A program made the position numbers and the translations under genes. A DNA stretch of 64,000 nucleotides from positions 2,232,001-2,296,000 of the forward strand of contig NZ_CP089214.1 of assembly GCF_021183625.1 (NCBI RefSeq), written 5' to 3'. How positions within the stretch are numbered: the first letter of the stretch is position 1; each line of letters starts with the position of its first letter. Positions 9,353 through 21,816 of this stretch are shown here, in pieces. The notes under the pieces are model-generated. The model saw nothing but the letters and a program-made list of their open reading frames with translations, had not been told where the DNA came from and made no database searches. This stretch comes from Nocardia asteroides (GTDB lineage Bacteria; Actinomycetota; Actinomycetes; Mycobacteriales; Mycobacteriaceae).

Positions 9353-10440
9353 CGCAGCCCGGTCCCGCGGGCCAGCGCCGTCTCGATCAGCGTGCTGACC
9401 AGCGCCGGGTACTCGACCCCGGTCGCCTCCCACATCCGCGGGTACATGGAGATGGGGGTGAAGCCGGGCATGGTGTTGATCTCGTTGATCACCGGCCCGC
9501 GCTCGGTGACGAAGAAGTCGACCCGGGCCAGCCCGGTGCAGTCCAGCGCGCGGAAGGCGCGCACCGCGAGCTCGCCGATCTCGGCGGCGACATCGTCGTT
9601 CAGCTTGGCGGGCACGTCGAATTCGCAGACCTCGTCGAGGTACTTGGTCTCGAAGTCGTAGAAGTCGGGGGCGGCGGTCTCCGGCATCCGGATCTCCGCG
9701 GGCACGCTGGCCGCGACCCGCCCGTCCGGGAACTCCAGCACCCCGCACTCCACCTCGCGCCCGACGATCGCGGCCTCCACGATCACCTTGGGGTCGTGCT
9801 CGCGCGCCGTCGCGATCGCCGCGTCCAGCCGGTCCCAGTCGGCCACCCGGGTGATGCCGATCGAGGAGCCGCCGCGCGCGGGCTTGACGAAGACCGGGAG
9901 CCCGAGCGCCGCCCGCTGCTCCGCGGTCAGCGTCGGCACGCCGGGGCGCAGCACGACCTGCTCGCCGACCGGGAGGCCGTCGGCGGCAAGCAACTTCTTG
10001 GTGAACTCCTTGTCCATGCCGGCCGCACTGGCAAGCACCCCCGGCCCGACGTAGGGCACCCCGGCCAGCTCGAGCAGCCCCTGCAGGGTGCCGTCCTCGC
10101 CCCAGGGCCCGTGCAGCACCGGGAAGACCACGTCCACCGCGCCGAGCGCCGCGGCCGGGTCGTCCAGCGCGACCAGGGCGCCGGGGCGGCTCGGGTCGGC
10201 GGCGAGCGCGAGCGCGGTGCCGGTGCCGTCCACCGCGGGCAGCGCGCCGTGGCTCATGCCGAGCGCGGCCACCTCGGCGCCGCCGAGCACCCAGGTGCCC
10301 TCGGTGGTGATGCCGATCGGTACCGCCTCGAAGCGCCGCGGATCGAGGTGGCGCAGCACGCTGCCCGCCGACACGCACGACACCGCGTGCTCGCTGCTCC
10401 GCCCGCCGAAGACGACGGCGACCCGAATCCGGTTCGTCAT
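9349..10440 (-). CDS. ddl: D-alanine--D-alanine ligase
   Basis: Makes the D-Ala-D-Ala dipeptide for peptidoglycan and is the target of D-cycloserine. The 363-residue length matches the actinobacterial enzyme. Visible features are the N-terminal [14 protein letters not shown] loop, [16 protein letters not shown] (His and Glu that hold the first D-Ala), the ATP-grasp segment [13 protein letters not shown] and the C-terminal RVDFFVTE...[11 protein letters not shown] that binds Mg and ATP. The residue used to predict D-lactate specificity was not analysed. ATG 10440 is used. gpsA ends 67 bases upstream, so gpsA-ddl may be an operon. Confidence 0.97.
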   Translation of the reverse strand: MTNRIRVAVVFGGRSSEHAVSCVSAGSVLRHLDPRRFEAVPIGITTEGTWVLGGAEVAALGMSHGALPAVDGTGTALALAADPSRPGALVALDDPAAALGAVDVVFPVLHGPWGEDGTLQGLLELAGVPYVGPGVLASAAGMDKEFTKKLLAADGLPVGEQVVLRPGVPTLTAEQRAALGLPVFVKPARGGSSIGITRVADWDRLDAAIATAREHDPKVIVEAAIVGREVECGVLEFPDGRVAASVPAEIRMPETAAPDFYDFETKYLDEVCEFDVPAKLNDDVAAEIGELAVRAFRALDCTGLARVDFFVTERGPVINEINTMPGFTPISMYPRMWEATGVEYPALVSTLIETALARGTGLR

Positions 10441-10507
10441 GCAGGGAACCGTACCTGTAAAGGGGGCACGCGCGAGTTGCCCCGGCCCGCACCGGGTGGT
10501 GCAGCTC

Positions 10508-11518
10508 TCACTCCGGCTTGATTCGCCTGCCCAGCAGGTTGCCCACCGCCTCGCGCACCGACAGCCCCTCGTGGCAGACCAGGTTCACCGCGTCGGTGAG
10601 CGGCATCTCGACATCGTGCGCGGCCGCGAGCGCGCGCACCGATCCACAGGACTTGACGCCTTCGGCCACCTGCCCGTGCGTGGCCTCCTGCGCCGCCTCC
10701 ATGGAGCCGCCCGCGCCGAGCACGTGCCCGAAGGAGCGGTTGCGGGAGAGCGGGGAGGTGCAGGTGGCGACCAGGTCACCGACGCCGGCCAGCCCGGCGA
10801 GGGTGACCGGCTCGGCGCCGAGCGCCACCCCGAGCCGGATGATCTCGGCGAGCCCGCGGGTGATCAGGCTGGCCACCGAGTTGTCGCCGAGCCCCATGCC
10901 GGAGGCGATGCCGCAGGCCAGCGCGATGACGTTCTTGCAGGCGCCGCCGATCTCGCAGCCGACCACGTCCACATTGGTGTACGGCCGGAAATACCCGGTG
11001 GCGCAGGACTCCTGCAGCGCGACCGCGCGCGCCTCGTCGCTGCAGGCGATCACCGTCGCGGCGGGCTGGCCGGTGGCGATCTCCCTGGCCAGGTTCGGCC
11101 CGGAGAGCACCGCGACGCTGCCCGGGTCGGCACCGGTCACCTCGGCGATCACCTGGCTCATCCGCAGCAGGGTTCCGGTCTCGATGCCCTTGGCCAGGCT
11201 GAGCAGCGAGGCGTCGTTCTCGTCGAGGGCCCTGCGCAGCGCGGGTTTCCAGTGTTCGAGGTTGCCGCGCAGCGACTGCGACGGCACCGCGAGCACCACG
11301 ATGTCGGCGCCGTCCAGCGCGCGCTCGTGGTCGTCGGTGGCGGCCACGGTGGGGAGTTGCACGTCGGCGAGGTAGAACGGATTGCGGTGCTCGGTGGCGA
11401 GCGCCTTCGCCACCTCCGGCCTGCGCGCCCAGATCGTGACCTCGGTTCCGGCGTCGGCCAAGACCTTGGCGTACGCAGTACCCCATGAACCCGCACCCAG
11501 TACCGCCGCCCGTGTCAT
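10508..11518 (-). CDS. gpsA: NAD(P)+-dependent glycerol-3-phosphate dehydrogenase
   Basis: Reduces dihydroxyacetone phosphate to sn-glycerol-3-phosphate, the backbone for phospholipids. The 336-residue product opens with the Rossmann loop [15 protein letters not shown]. It contains [17 protein letters not shown] and the catalytic-lysine region [15 protein letters not shown], followed by [14 protein letters not shown], all standard for GpsA. ATG 11518 is clear. It is divergent from cofC with a 31-base gap, and both order and orientation agree with Rv2982c-Rv2983. Confidence 0.97.
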   Translation of the reverse strand: MTRAAVLGAGSWGTAYAKVLADAGTEVTIWARRPEVAKALATEHRNPFYLADVQLPTVAATDDHERALDGADIVVLAVPSQSLRGNLEHWKPALRRALDENDASLLSLAKGIETGTLLRMSQVIAEVTGADPGSVAVLSGPNLAREIATGQPAATVIACSDEARAVALQESCATGYFRPYTNVDVVGCEIGGACKNVIALACGIASGMGLGDNSVASLITRGLAEIIRLGVALGAEPVTLAGLAGVGDLVATCTSPLSRNRSFGHVLGAGGSMEAAQEATHGQVAEGVKSCGSVRALAAAHDVEMPLTDAVNLVCHEGLSVREAVGNLLGRRIKPE

Positions 11519-11549
11519 CCGCCCAATATGTCATGGAAGGATCGGGGTC

Positions 11550-12245
11550 ATGCGTCCGCACGCCGTGCACGCCGTCATCGCGGTGAAGAGCCTGGACCGC
11601 GCCAAGAGCCGGTTGGCCGATCGGCTACGCCCGGAGCATCGCTCGCGGCTGGCGCTCGCCATGCTCACCGACACCGTGCACGCCGCGCTGGCCGCTGCGC
11701 CGATCGATTCGGTCACCGTGGTCACCCCGGACGAGGCGGTTGCCGCGCTGGCCCGTGCGCTCGGCGCCGTCGCGCACCCCGACCCGGGCGGCCCCGGCGC
11801 GGGGCTGGCCCCGGACGGGCTGAACAACGCCCTGACCGCGGCCGCCGAGGCGGTGCGGCGCCGCCACGGCCCGGTCGCGCTGGTGGCGATGCAGGCGGAT
11901 CTGCCCGCGCTGCGCCCGGCCGAGCTGGCCGAGGTGCTGGCCGCGGCGCCGCCCGGCCGCCGCGCGATGGTCACCGACCACACCGGCGAGGGCACCGCGG
12001 CGCTACTGCAGCTGGACGGGTTCGCGCCGCTGGCGCCACGATTCGGGCCGAGTTCGGCGCTGCGTCACGTGACCGGTGGCGCCTTCCCGCTGGACGGCGA
12101 CTGGCCGGGGCTGCGGCACGACGTGGACACCGGCGCCGATCTGGAGCTGATCCTCCGGCTCGGAGCCGGCCCGGCGACCACTGCTGTCCTGACCGACATC
12201 GGGTATCCGAGCGCCGTTCACGAACCGGTCCACCCGGTATGCTAG
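11550..12245 (+). CDS. cofC: phosphoenolpyruvate guanylyltransferase (F420 biosynthesis)
   Basis: CofC/FbiD activates phosphoenolpyruvate (or 2-phospholactate) with GTP for assembly of the F420 side chain. This 231-residue protein has the nucleotidyltransferase start VIAVKSLDRAKSRLADRL, whose Lys/Arg pair binds GTP. It also has MQADLPALRPAELAEVL (the metal-binding Asp) and the late FGPSSALRHV and RHDVDTGADL motifs. Position next to gpsA and ppk matches FbiD of M. tuberculosis (Rv2983). GGAAGGATC precedes ATG 11550. The presence of F420 synthesis agrees with the actinobacterial assignment. Confidence 0.92.
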   Translation: MRPHAVHAVIAVKSLDRAKSRLADRLRPEHRSRLALAMLTDTVHAALAAAPIDSVTVVTPDEAVAALARALGAVAHPDPGGPGAGLAPDGLNNALTAAAEAVRRRHGPVALVAMQADLPALRPAELAEVLAAAPPGRRAMVTDHTGEGTAALLQLDGFAPLAPRFGPSSALRHVTGGAFPLDGDWPGLRHDVDTGADLELILRLGAGPATTAVLTDIGYPSAVHEPVHPVC

Positions 12246-12318
12246 ATAGTCGCCACGGCCCGGGTGAGACACGCGGCACTCACCGATGCCGCACTGCGCA
12301 CCGAGCGGTTCGTAGGGG

Positions 12319-14486
<2,168 letters not shown>

Positions 14487-14490
<4 letters not shown>

Positions 14491-15446
14491 ACGAGGCGCG
14501 GGATGACAGCTCCCTCCTTGATCCTCGCGTGACCGCCGACATCCACGCCGCGGGCGCCGTGCTGTGGCGCCCGGCGCGGGCCTCCGGCGCGGGCGAGATC
14601 GAGATCGCGCTCGTGCACCGGCCCAAGTACCGGGACTGGTCGCTGCCGAAGGGCAAGCTGGAGCCGGGCGAGTCGCCGGTGCTGGCCGCCGTGCGCGAGG
14701 TCACCGAGGAGACCGGCGTGCGCTGCGTGCTCGGCCGCTACCTCGGGCACGTGACCTACCCGGTCCCCGGGCACCGCAGGCTCAAGCGGGTGGACTACTG
14801 GGCGGCGGAGGCGCGCGATGGCGAATTCGGCCCCAACGACGAGGTCGACGACCTGGTCTGGCACTCGCCGGACAAGGTGATGCGGGAACTCTCCTACCCG
14901 ATGGATCGGCAGGTGCTGCGCACCTTCGGCATGCTGCCCCCGCGGACGAGCACGCTGCTCCTGGTCCGGCACGCCAAGGCCGGGCAGCGCGGCAAGTACG
15001 CGGGCCCGGACCGGGAGCGCCCGCTGGAGCCGGCCGGCGCCGAGCAGGCGCTGACGCTGGTGCCGAACCTGCTCGCCTTCGGTGCGCGGCAGGTGTTCTC
15101 GGCCGACCCGGTGCGCTGCGTGCAGACGGTGGCACCGCTCGCCGATTCGCTCGGGGTCGACGTCGGGCTGGAGCCCGCGCTCTCCGAGGACGCCTACGCC
15201 GTCGATCCGGCGGCCGCGCTGACCCGGATCCGGGAGCTGGTGTCGGACAGCACCGTCCGGGTGGTGTGCAGCCAGGGCAAGGTGATCCCGCACCTGATGC
15301 GCGAGTGGGCCGCGGCCGACGGCCTCACGCTGCCGCCCGCGCGGAACCGCAAGGGCAGCGTCTGGGTGCTCTCCTTCGTCGACGGCCGCATGGTGGCCGC
15401 CGACCACCTGGACCGGCGGCTCTACGTGGACAGCACCGAGGAGTAG
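14487..15446 (+). CDS. mutT1: MutT1-type Nudix hydrolase fused to a histidine phosphatase domain
   Basis: A 319-residue two-domain protein. Residues ~18-145 form a Nudix domain with the complete box GKLEPGES...REVTEETGV. Residues ~155-319 form a phosphoglycerate-mutase-like histidine phosphatase domain beginning [13 protein letters not shown]. In mycobacteria this fusion (MutT1, Rv2985) degrades 8-oxo-dGTP/8-oxo-GTP and related products, keeping oxidised guanine out of DNA. GTG 14487 overlaps the ppk stop and has GGAGGCCGG upstream. The coupling with ppk is conserved with Rv2984-Rv2985. Confidence 0.93.
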
Positions 15447-15453
15447 CGGGCGC

Positions 15454-15491
15454 GAGAACGGCCCCGGGGTCGGTGTACCGGGGCCGTTCTC
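15454..15491. terminator. bidirectional terminator between mutT1 and hupB
   Basis: A perfect 14-bp inverted repeat (GAGAACGGCCCCGG, 15454-15467; its complement 15478-15491) with a 10-base loop, 7 bases after the mutT1 stop and between two convergent genes. Confidence 0.8.
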
Positions 15492-15613
15492 CGTCTGCCT
15501 GCGGGCCGGTGGGACGATCTGGTCCTCCGGCTGCGCCGCACCGCGTTCCGATGGCACCGACCGGTCGCGGTGGACGCCGGTACGGATGTCACGGACACCG
15601 TCGTGAGCTGGGT

Positions 15614-16381
15614 TCAGCTACTGCGGCGGGCCGGTGCCTTCTTGGCCGCGGTGGTCTTCTTGGCCGCCGTGGTCTTCGCCGCGGTGGTCTTGGCCGCGGT
15701 GGCGGTCTTCTTGGCGGGGGCCTTCTTCGCCGCCGCCGTCTTGGTGGCCGCCGCCTTGGTGGCGGTGGTCTTCTTGGCCGGAGCCTTGGTGGCGGCCGTC
15801 TTCGTGGCCGCGGCGGTGGTCTTCTTGGCCGGAGCCTTCTTCGCCGCGGTCTTGGTGGCGGTGGCCTTGGTGGCCGGTGCCTTGGTCGCGGTGGTCTTCT
15901 TGGCCGCGGCCTTGGTGGCGGGGGCCTTGGTCGCCGCCTTCCGGGCGGTGGTCTTGGCCGGTGCCTTGGTGGCGGCGGCGGTGGTGGTCTTCTTGGCCGC
16001 CGTCGCCTTCTTGGCCGCCGCGGTCTTCTTGGCGGCCGTCTTCTTCGCGGCCACCGGCGCATTCACGCCGCGCTTCACCGCCGGGCCGCTCGCCGCGAGT
16101 TTCTGCTTACCCGCGATGACGGCCTTGAACTGCGCACCCGGCCGGAATGCGGGCACCGAAGTCGGCTTCACCTTGACGGTTTCGCCGGTGCGCGGGTTCC
16201 TGGCGACGCGCGCCGCGCGCTTGCGCTGTTCGAAGACGCCGAATCCGGTGATGGTGACGCTCTGACCCTTGTGGACGGCGCGGACGATGGTGTCGACCAC
16301 GTGCTCGACTGCCGCGGTGGCCGTGCGCCTGTCCGTACCCAACTTTTCGGTCAGAACGTCGATCAGTTCCGCCTTGTTCAT
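15614..16381 (-). CDS. hupB: HU-family nucleoid protein HupB with long lysine-rich tail
   Basis: Compacts and protects DNA; in mycobacteria HupB is also tied to iron regulation. Residues 1-90 are a normal HU fold ([44 protein letters not shown]). Residues ~100-255 are a eukaryote H1-like tail built from degenerate AAKKT, APAKKT and ATKAA units, longer than in the 214-residue M. tuberculosis protein. The gene sequence of the tail is repetitive and prone to length change and assembly error. GGAGGATTC precedes ATG 16381. Confidence 0.96.
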   Translation of the reverse strand: MNKAELIDVLTEKLGTDRRTATAAVEHVVDTIVRAVHKGQSVTITGFGVFEQRKRAARVARNPRTGETVKVKPTSVPAFRPGAQFKAVIAGKQKLAASGPAVKRGVNAPVAAKKTAAKKTAAAKKATAAKKTTTAAATKAPAKTTARKAATKAPATKAAAKKTTATKAPATKATATKTAAKKAPAKKTTAAATKTAATKAPAKKTTATKAAATKTAAAKKAPAKKTATAAKTTAAKTTAAKKTTAAKKAPARRSS

Positions 16382-16537
16382 TGAATCCTCCGCAGACTAA
16401 TGGCCCGTCGTCGGACCGACTAGGTACCACGGTAAACCCAGTTTGGGCAAGAGTCTATGTGCCACGCCAAAATTCATGTGGTTTAGCACACGTCCAGCTA
16501 CCGGCCTCCATGTAGCGCAGCTAACGGCCCGAGGTGA

Positions 16538-17146
16538 TTACGCCTGCGAAATACGAGCTGGCAGGGTGGCGGGTTTCCATGCCGGCCTTTGGCTTTCATA
16601 GGCCCCGATCCGGGCTTCCTGGCGGAGTGTCAGTCCGATATCGTCCAGACCCTCCAGGAGACGCCACCGAGTGTAGTCGTCAATGTCGAACGGCAACACG
16701 ACGGTTCCTGCCGCCACGGTGCGTGCCCGCAGGTCCACAACCAATTCCAACCCCGGCTGTTCCTCGAGCAACTTCCAGAGCATTTCGACATCATTCTGTG
16801 ACATCTGCGCGGCGACCAACCCGCCCTTACCCGCATTCCCACGGAAGATGTCGGCGAAACGCGACGAGATCACCGTTCGAAAGCCGTAGTCCGACAGTGC
16901 CCACACCGCGTGCTCACGGGACGACCCGGTGCCGAAATCCGGCCCGGCGACCAACACGCTGCCCCGATCATAGGGCGCGGTGTTCAGAATGAAGTCCGGA
17001 TCGGTCCGCCAGGCCGCGAAGAGCCCGTCCTCGAATCCGGTGCGGGTGACGCGCTTGAGGTAAACCGCGGGAATGATCTGATCGGTGTCGATGTTCGAGC
17101 GGCGCAGCGGCACGCCGATGCCCTTGTGCACGGTGAACGGTTCCAT
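16538..17146 (-). CDS. leuD: 3-isopropylmalate dehydratase small subunit
   Basis: The swivelling domain of the isopropylmalate isomerase that converts 2- to 3-isopropylmalate in leucine synthesis. The 202-residue product has [16 protein letters not shown] near the N-terminus, [14 protein letters not shown] (the aconitase-family substrate loop) and [17 protein letters not shown]. It works only with LeuC, encoded 33 bases upstream. The start codon ATG 17146 follows a GGAGGAATT site, so leuC-leuD is one operon. Confidence 0.97.
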   Translation of the reverse strand: MEPFTVHKGIGVPLRRSNIDTDQIIPAVYLKRVTRTGFEDGLFAAWRTDPDFILNTAPYDRGSVLVAGPDFGTGSSREHAVWALSDYGFRTVISSRFADIFRGNAGKGGLVAAQMSQNDVEMLWKLLEEQPGLELVVDLRARTVAAGTVVLPFDIDDYTRWRLLEGLDDIGLTLRQEARIGAYESQRPAWKPATLPARISQA

Positions 17147-17179
17147 GGAAATTCCTCCGGGGTGGGGTTCGAGTGGTCG

Positions 17180-18604
<1,425 letters not shown>

Positions 18605-18635
18605 TCTTGGATCACCTTCCGTACCAGGGGCTGGT

Positions 18636-18653
18636 GGATTCGTTTTTGAATCC
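18636..18653. promoter_or_regulatory. dyad in the leuC/IclR divergent promoter region
   Basis: A perfect inverted repeat GGATTC-N6-GAATCC in the 76-base spacer between leuC and the IclR-family gene, just downstream of the leuC -10-like element (comp. 18655-18660). Size and position fit an operator for the adjacent regulator, but this is inference. Confidence 0.45.
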
Positions 18654-18668
18654 CAGAATACGAGACGT

Positions 18669-18674
18669 TAGTAT
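18669..18674 (+). promoter_or_regulatory. -10 element of the IclR gene, implying a leaderless mRNA
   Basis: TAGTAT fits the actinobacterial TAnnnT -10 consensus and ends 6 bases before the A of ATG 18681. There is no ribosome binding site upstream. Transcription would start at or next to the start codon, giving a leaderless message. Confidence 0.5.
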
Positions 18675-18680
18675 CGTTCT

Positions 18681-19382
18681 ATGAGACAGCATAGCGGCAT
18701 CGGGGTCCTGGACAAAGCCGTGACGGTGCTGTACGCCGTGGCCCAGGAGCCGTGCGGGCTGAACGAGCTCTGCGCCCGCACCGGGCTGCCCAGGGCCACC
18801 GCGCACCGGCTGGCCGTCGGCCTCGAGGTGCACCGCCTGCTGGCCAGGGACAACCAGGGCCGCTGGCGGCCGGGCCCCGCCCTCGCCGAGCTGGCCGTCG
18901 GGGCGACCGACCCGCTGCTGGACGCCGCGGGCGCGGTACTGCCCCGGCTGCGCGAGATCACCGGCGAGAGCGTGCAGCTCTACGCGCGGGACGGCCACTC
19001 CCGGGTCTGCGTGGCCGCGCTGGAGCCGCCGGTCGGGCTGCGGGACACCGTTCCGGTGGGGTCGCGGCTACCGCTCACCGCCGGTTCGGCGGCGAAGGTG
19101 CTGCTGGCCTGGGCCGACCCCGAGCTGCAGCGCGACCTGCTCGCCGAGGCGGTCTTCGGCGAGCGCGCGCTGGCCGAGGTGCGCAGGCGCGGCTGGGCGC
19201 AGAGCGCGGCCGAGCGGGCGGCGGGCGTGGCGAGCGTCTCGGCCCCGGTGCGCGACGTCTCCGGCGCCGTGGTCGCGGCGATCTCGGTCTCCGGCCCGAT
19301 CGATCGGATGGGCCGCAGGCCGGGGGCGCGCTGGGCCGCCGACCTGGTCGCGGCGGCGGAGGCGCTGCAGAAGCGGCTCTGA
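18681..19382 (+). CDS. IclR-family transcriptional regulator (probable leuCD regulator)
   Basis: A 233-residue regulator. Residues 1-60 form a winged helix-turn-helix (GLNELCARTGLPRATAHRLAVGLEVHRLL). The remainder is the IclR effector domain, with GESVQLYARDG, PLTAGSAAKVLLAW and AERAAGVASVSAPVRDVSGAVVAAISVSGP. It is divergent from leuCD, as Rv2989c is in M. tuberculosis and as the leucine-responsive IclR-type regulators of Corynebacterium and Streptomyces are, so control of leuCD is likely. The effector is unknown. No ribosome binding site precedes the ATG, while a TAGTAT element fits leaderless transcription. Confidence 0.9.
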   Translation: MRQHSGIGVLDKAVTVLYAVAQEPCGLNELCARTGLPRATAHRLAVGLEVHRLLARDNQGRWRPGPALAELAVGATDPLLDAAGAVLPRLREITGESVQLYARDGHSRVCVAALEPPVGLRDTVPVGSRLPLTAGSAAKVLLAWADPELQRDLLAEAVFGERALAEVRRRGWAQSAAERAAGVASVSAPVRDVSGAVVAAISVSGPIDRMGRRPGARWAADLVAAAEALQKRL

Positions 19383-19412
19383 ACCGACTGCAACGCGTTC
19401 TAGAGTGGCGGC

Positions 19413-19913
19413 ATGGGAGTCAACCAACGCACGCAGATCGTGATGGCCGAGGCCGAGATCACCCGCTTCCTGGAGACCAGCCGGGTCGCCACCTTCGCCA
19501 CGCTGGGCAGGGAGGGGGTGCCGCACCTGACCGCGATGTGGTACGCCCTGCTCGACGGCGAGGTGTGGTTCGAGACCAAGGCGAAGTCGCAGAAGGCGGT
19601 GAATCTGCGCCGCGATCCGCGGGTGACCTGCCTGGTCGAGGCCGGCGACACCTACGACCAGCTGCGCGGGGTGTCGATCGAGGGGCGCGCCGAGGTGGTG
19701 GACGACCCGGAGCGGCTCTTCGCGGTGGGGGTGAGCGTCTGGGAGCGCTACACCGGACCGTACACCGAGGAGCTCCGGCCGCTGGTCGAGCAGATGCTGC
19801 ACAAGCGGATCGCGGTGCGGGTGGTGCCGGAGCGGGTGCGCTCCTGGGATCACCGCAAGCTGGGGATGCCCGCGATGCCGCTGGGCGGGAGCACGCTCGG
19901 CGAGCCCTCCTGA
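19413..19913 (+). CDS. PPOX-class (split beta-barrel) flavin/F420-dependent oxidoreductase family protein
   Basis: A 166-residue split-barrel protein of the pyridoxamine-phosphate-oxidase superfamily. Evidence is RVATFATLGREGVPHLTAMWYAL, VWFETKAKSQKAVNLRRDPRVTCLVE and GVSIEGRAEVVDD. Actinobacterial members of this group bind F420, FMN or biliverdin; the homologue at the same locus of M. tuberculosis is Rv2991. The cofactor cannot be fixed from sequence by eye, though an F420 pathway gene is present nearby. ATG 19413 follows GAGTGGCGGC. Confidence 0.85.
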   Translation: MGVNQRTQIVMAEAEITRFLETSRVATFATLGREGVPHLTAMWYALLDGEVWFETKAKSQKAVNLRRDPRVTCLVEAGDTYDQLRGVSIEGRAEVVDDPERLFAVGVSVWERYTGPYTEELRPLVEQMLHKRIAVRVVPERVRSWDHRKLGMPAMPLGGSTLGEPS

Positions 19914-19924
19914 CTGACGAAAAG

Positions 19925-19962
19925 CGCGAGGCCCCCGATCCGAGTGGATCGGGGGCCTCGCG
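19925..19962. terminator. bidirectional terminator after PPOX gene and tRNA-Glu
   Basis: A perfect 17-bp inverted repeat (CGCGAGGCCCCCGATCC, 19925-19941; complement 19946-19962) with loop GAGT. It lies 11 bases past the plus-strand stop and 4 bases past the 3' end of the minus-strand tRNA-Glu, so it serves both. Confidence 0.85.
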
Positions 19963-19966
19963 GTTG

Positions 19967-20039
19967 TAGCCCCGACGGGATTCGAACCCGCGCTACCGCC
20001 TTGAGAGGGCGGCGTCCTAGGCCGCTAGACGACGGGGCC
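19967..20039 (-). tRNA. tRNA-Glu (anticodon CTC)
   Basis: A 73-base cloverleaf. The acceptor stem is GGCCCCG/CGGGGCT with a G.U first pair, the anticodon loop reads CTCTCAA (anticodon CTC) and the T arm is GCGGGTTCGAATCCCGT. The CCA end is not encoded. It sits downstream of tRNA-Gln and gltX on the same strand, so GluRS and its two tRNA substrates may be co-expressed. Confidence 0.95.
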
Positions 20040-20145
20040 AGGACTTACTTGTGCTTCCCTTGTGGGAGGCGGTTGCCAGCTTAGCTGGCGGGAGCCCGGC
20101 GACCAAATCGCCGGGGTCCGAACGCTTTCGGCGATCGGCTCTCCG

Positions 20146-20217
20146 CTGGGGTACCAGGACTCGAACCTAGAATGGCTGAACCAGAATCAGCTGTGTTGCC
20201 AATTACACCATACCCCA
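20146..20217 (-). tRNA. tRNA-Gln (anticodon CTG)
   Basis: A 72-base cloverleaf. The acceptor stem is TGGGGTA/TACCCCA with discriminator G, the anticodon loop contains TTCTGGT (anticodon CTG) and the T arm is CTAGGTTCGAGTCCTGG. CCA is not encoded. It lies 117 bases after the gltX stop. In organisms without GlnRS this tRNA is first charged with glutamate by GltX and then amidated by GatCAB (gatB at 43.3 kb). Confidence 0.95.
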
Positions 20218-20334
20218 ATGACCAGGCGACCCCGACCTCGCTTCCGGCTGAATGCGAGGGGGCGTTTTCCGGCCGGGAAGAAGAGTACCAAAGGGGCCGG
20301 GGTAAACTACAAATCGCCTGGTCAGACCCCTGTT

Positions 20335-21807
20335 TCAGCCCTCGGGGCGCCACTGGAGCGCGGCGTTCAGCCTGGCCAGCGAGAGTTCCCGCCCGAGCAG
20401 CTCCATCGACTCGTACAGCGGCGGGCTGATGTGCGACCCGGTGATCGCCACCCGCACCGGCGCGAATGCCTTCCTCGGTTTCAACTCCAGTTTCTCGATC
20501 AATGCGACGCGCAGCGCCTCCTCGATCGCGGCGGTGGTCCATTCCGGCAGCGCTTCGAGTGCGCCGAGCGTGGCCCGCAGTACCGGCTCGGCGGCTTCGC
20601 CGAGATTCTTCGACCCGGCCGCGGGGTCGATCGAGAACTCGCCGACGGGGGCGAACAGGAATCGCAGCAGCCCCCACGCGTCATCCAGAACCACGATCCG
20701 GGTCTGGACCAACTCGGCGGCCGCGGCGAAGACCTTCTCGTCGATTTCCGCGCCGATCCGGCCCTGCCCGGTCAGGAACTCCCGGAGCCTGCGGGCGAAA
20801 TCTCCGGCCTCCAGCAAACGGATGTGTTCCGCGTTGATCGCGTCGGCCTTCTTCTGGTCGAAACGGGCCGGGTTGGAATTCACCGAGGAAATGTCGAACG
20901 CCTCGACCATCTCCGTCATGGAGAACACGTCGCGGTCGTCGGCGAGGCCCCAACCGAGCAGCGCGAGGTAATTCAGCAAACCTTCGGGAACAAAGCCGCG
21001 ATCGCGATGGGCGAACAGGTTGGACTCCGGATCCCGCTTCGACAACTTCTTGTTGCCCGGCCCCATGACGAAGGGCAGGTGACCGAACTCGGGGGTGAAC
21101 TCGGCGACCCCGATCCGGCGCAGCGCGGCATAGAGCGCGAGCTGCCGCGGGGTCGACGAGAGCAGGTCCTCGCCGCGCAGCACGTGGGTGATCCGCATGA
21201 GCGCGTCGTCGACCGGGTTGACCAGCGTGTACAGCGGATCCCCCGACCCGCGGGTGAGCGCGAAATCGGGCACCGTCCCGGCCTTGAAGACGGTCTCCCC
21301 GCGCACCAGGTCGTGCCAGCCGAGGTCCTCGTCCGGCATCCGCAGCCGCACCACCGCGGGCCGCCCCTCGGCCTTGTACGCCGCGATCCGCTCGGCCGTC
21401 AGCTCCCGGTCGAAGTTGTCGTAGCCGAGCTTCGGATCGCGTCCCGCGGCGCGGTGCCGAGCCTCGACTTCGTCCGGCGTGGAGAAGGATTCGTACGCCT
21501 CACCGGCCGCCAGCAACCTCTGCACGACGTCCAGATGCTGCCCCCGGCGCAGGGATTGGCGGTACGGCTCGTAGGGCCCGCCGACCTCCGGGCCCTCGTC
21601 CCAGGTGAGGCCGAGCCAGCGCAGCGCGTCCAGGATCGCGGCGTACGACTCCTCGGTGTCGCGGGCCGCGTCGGTGTCCTCGATCCGGAAGACGAAGGTG
21701 CCGCCGTGGTGCCGGGCGAACGCCCAGTTGAACAGCGCGGTGCGCACCAACCCCACGTGCGGGGTCCCGGTGGGCGACGGGCAGAAGCGGACCCGAACTT
21801 CGGTCAT
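20335..21807 (-). CDS. gltX: glutamyl-tRNA synthetase
   Basis: A class Ib aminoacyl-tRNA synthetase of 490 residues. The HIGH-like signature is [19 protein letters not shown] at the N-terminus. It is followed by [20 protein letters not shown], and the KMSKS equivalent is KKLSKRD near residue 250. An anticodon-binding C-terminal domain follows. Given tRNA-Gln next door and gatB in the window, it is probably non-discriminating and charges both tRNAs. It starts 9 bases after the FAH-family gene stop, so the two are in one operon. Confidence 0.97.
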   Translation of the reverse strand: MTEVRVRFCPSPTGTPHVGLVRTALFNWAFARHHGGTFVFRIEDTDAARDTEESYAAILDALRWLGLTWDEGPEVGGPYEPYRQSLRRGQHLDVVQRLLAAGEAYESFSTPDEVEARHRAAGRDPKLGYDNFDRELTAERIAAYKAEGRPAVVRLRMPDEDLGWHDLVRGETVFKAGTVPDFALTRGSGDPLYTLVNPVDDALMRITHVLRGEDLLSSTPRQLALYAALRRIGVAEFTPEFGHLPFVMGPGNKKLSKRDPESNLFAHRDRGFVPEGLLNYLALLGWGLADDRDVFSMTEMVEAFDISSVNSNPARFDQKKADAINAEHIRLLEAGDFARRLREFLTGQGRIGAEIDEKVFAAAAELVQTRIVVLDDAWGLLRFLFAPVGEFSIDPAAGSKNLGEAAEPVLRATLGALEALPEWTTAAIEEALRVALIEKLELKPRKAFAPVRVAITGSHISPPLYESMELLGRELSLARLNAALQWRPEG

Positions 21808-21816
21808 GGCTCTCTT

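Noticed and set aside
19413..19913. assignment of the PPOX-fold protein as PdxH
   Set aside because: Too short and lacks the PNPO phosphate-binding Arg/His set; only superfamily membership is supported.
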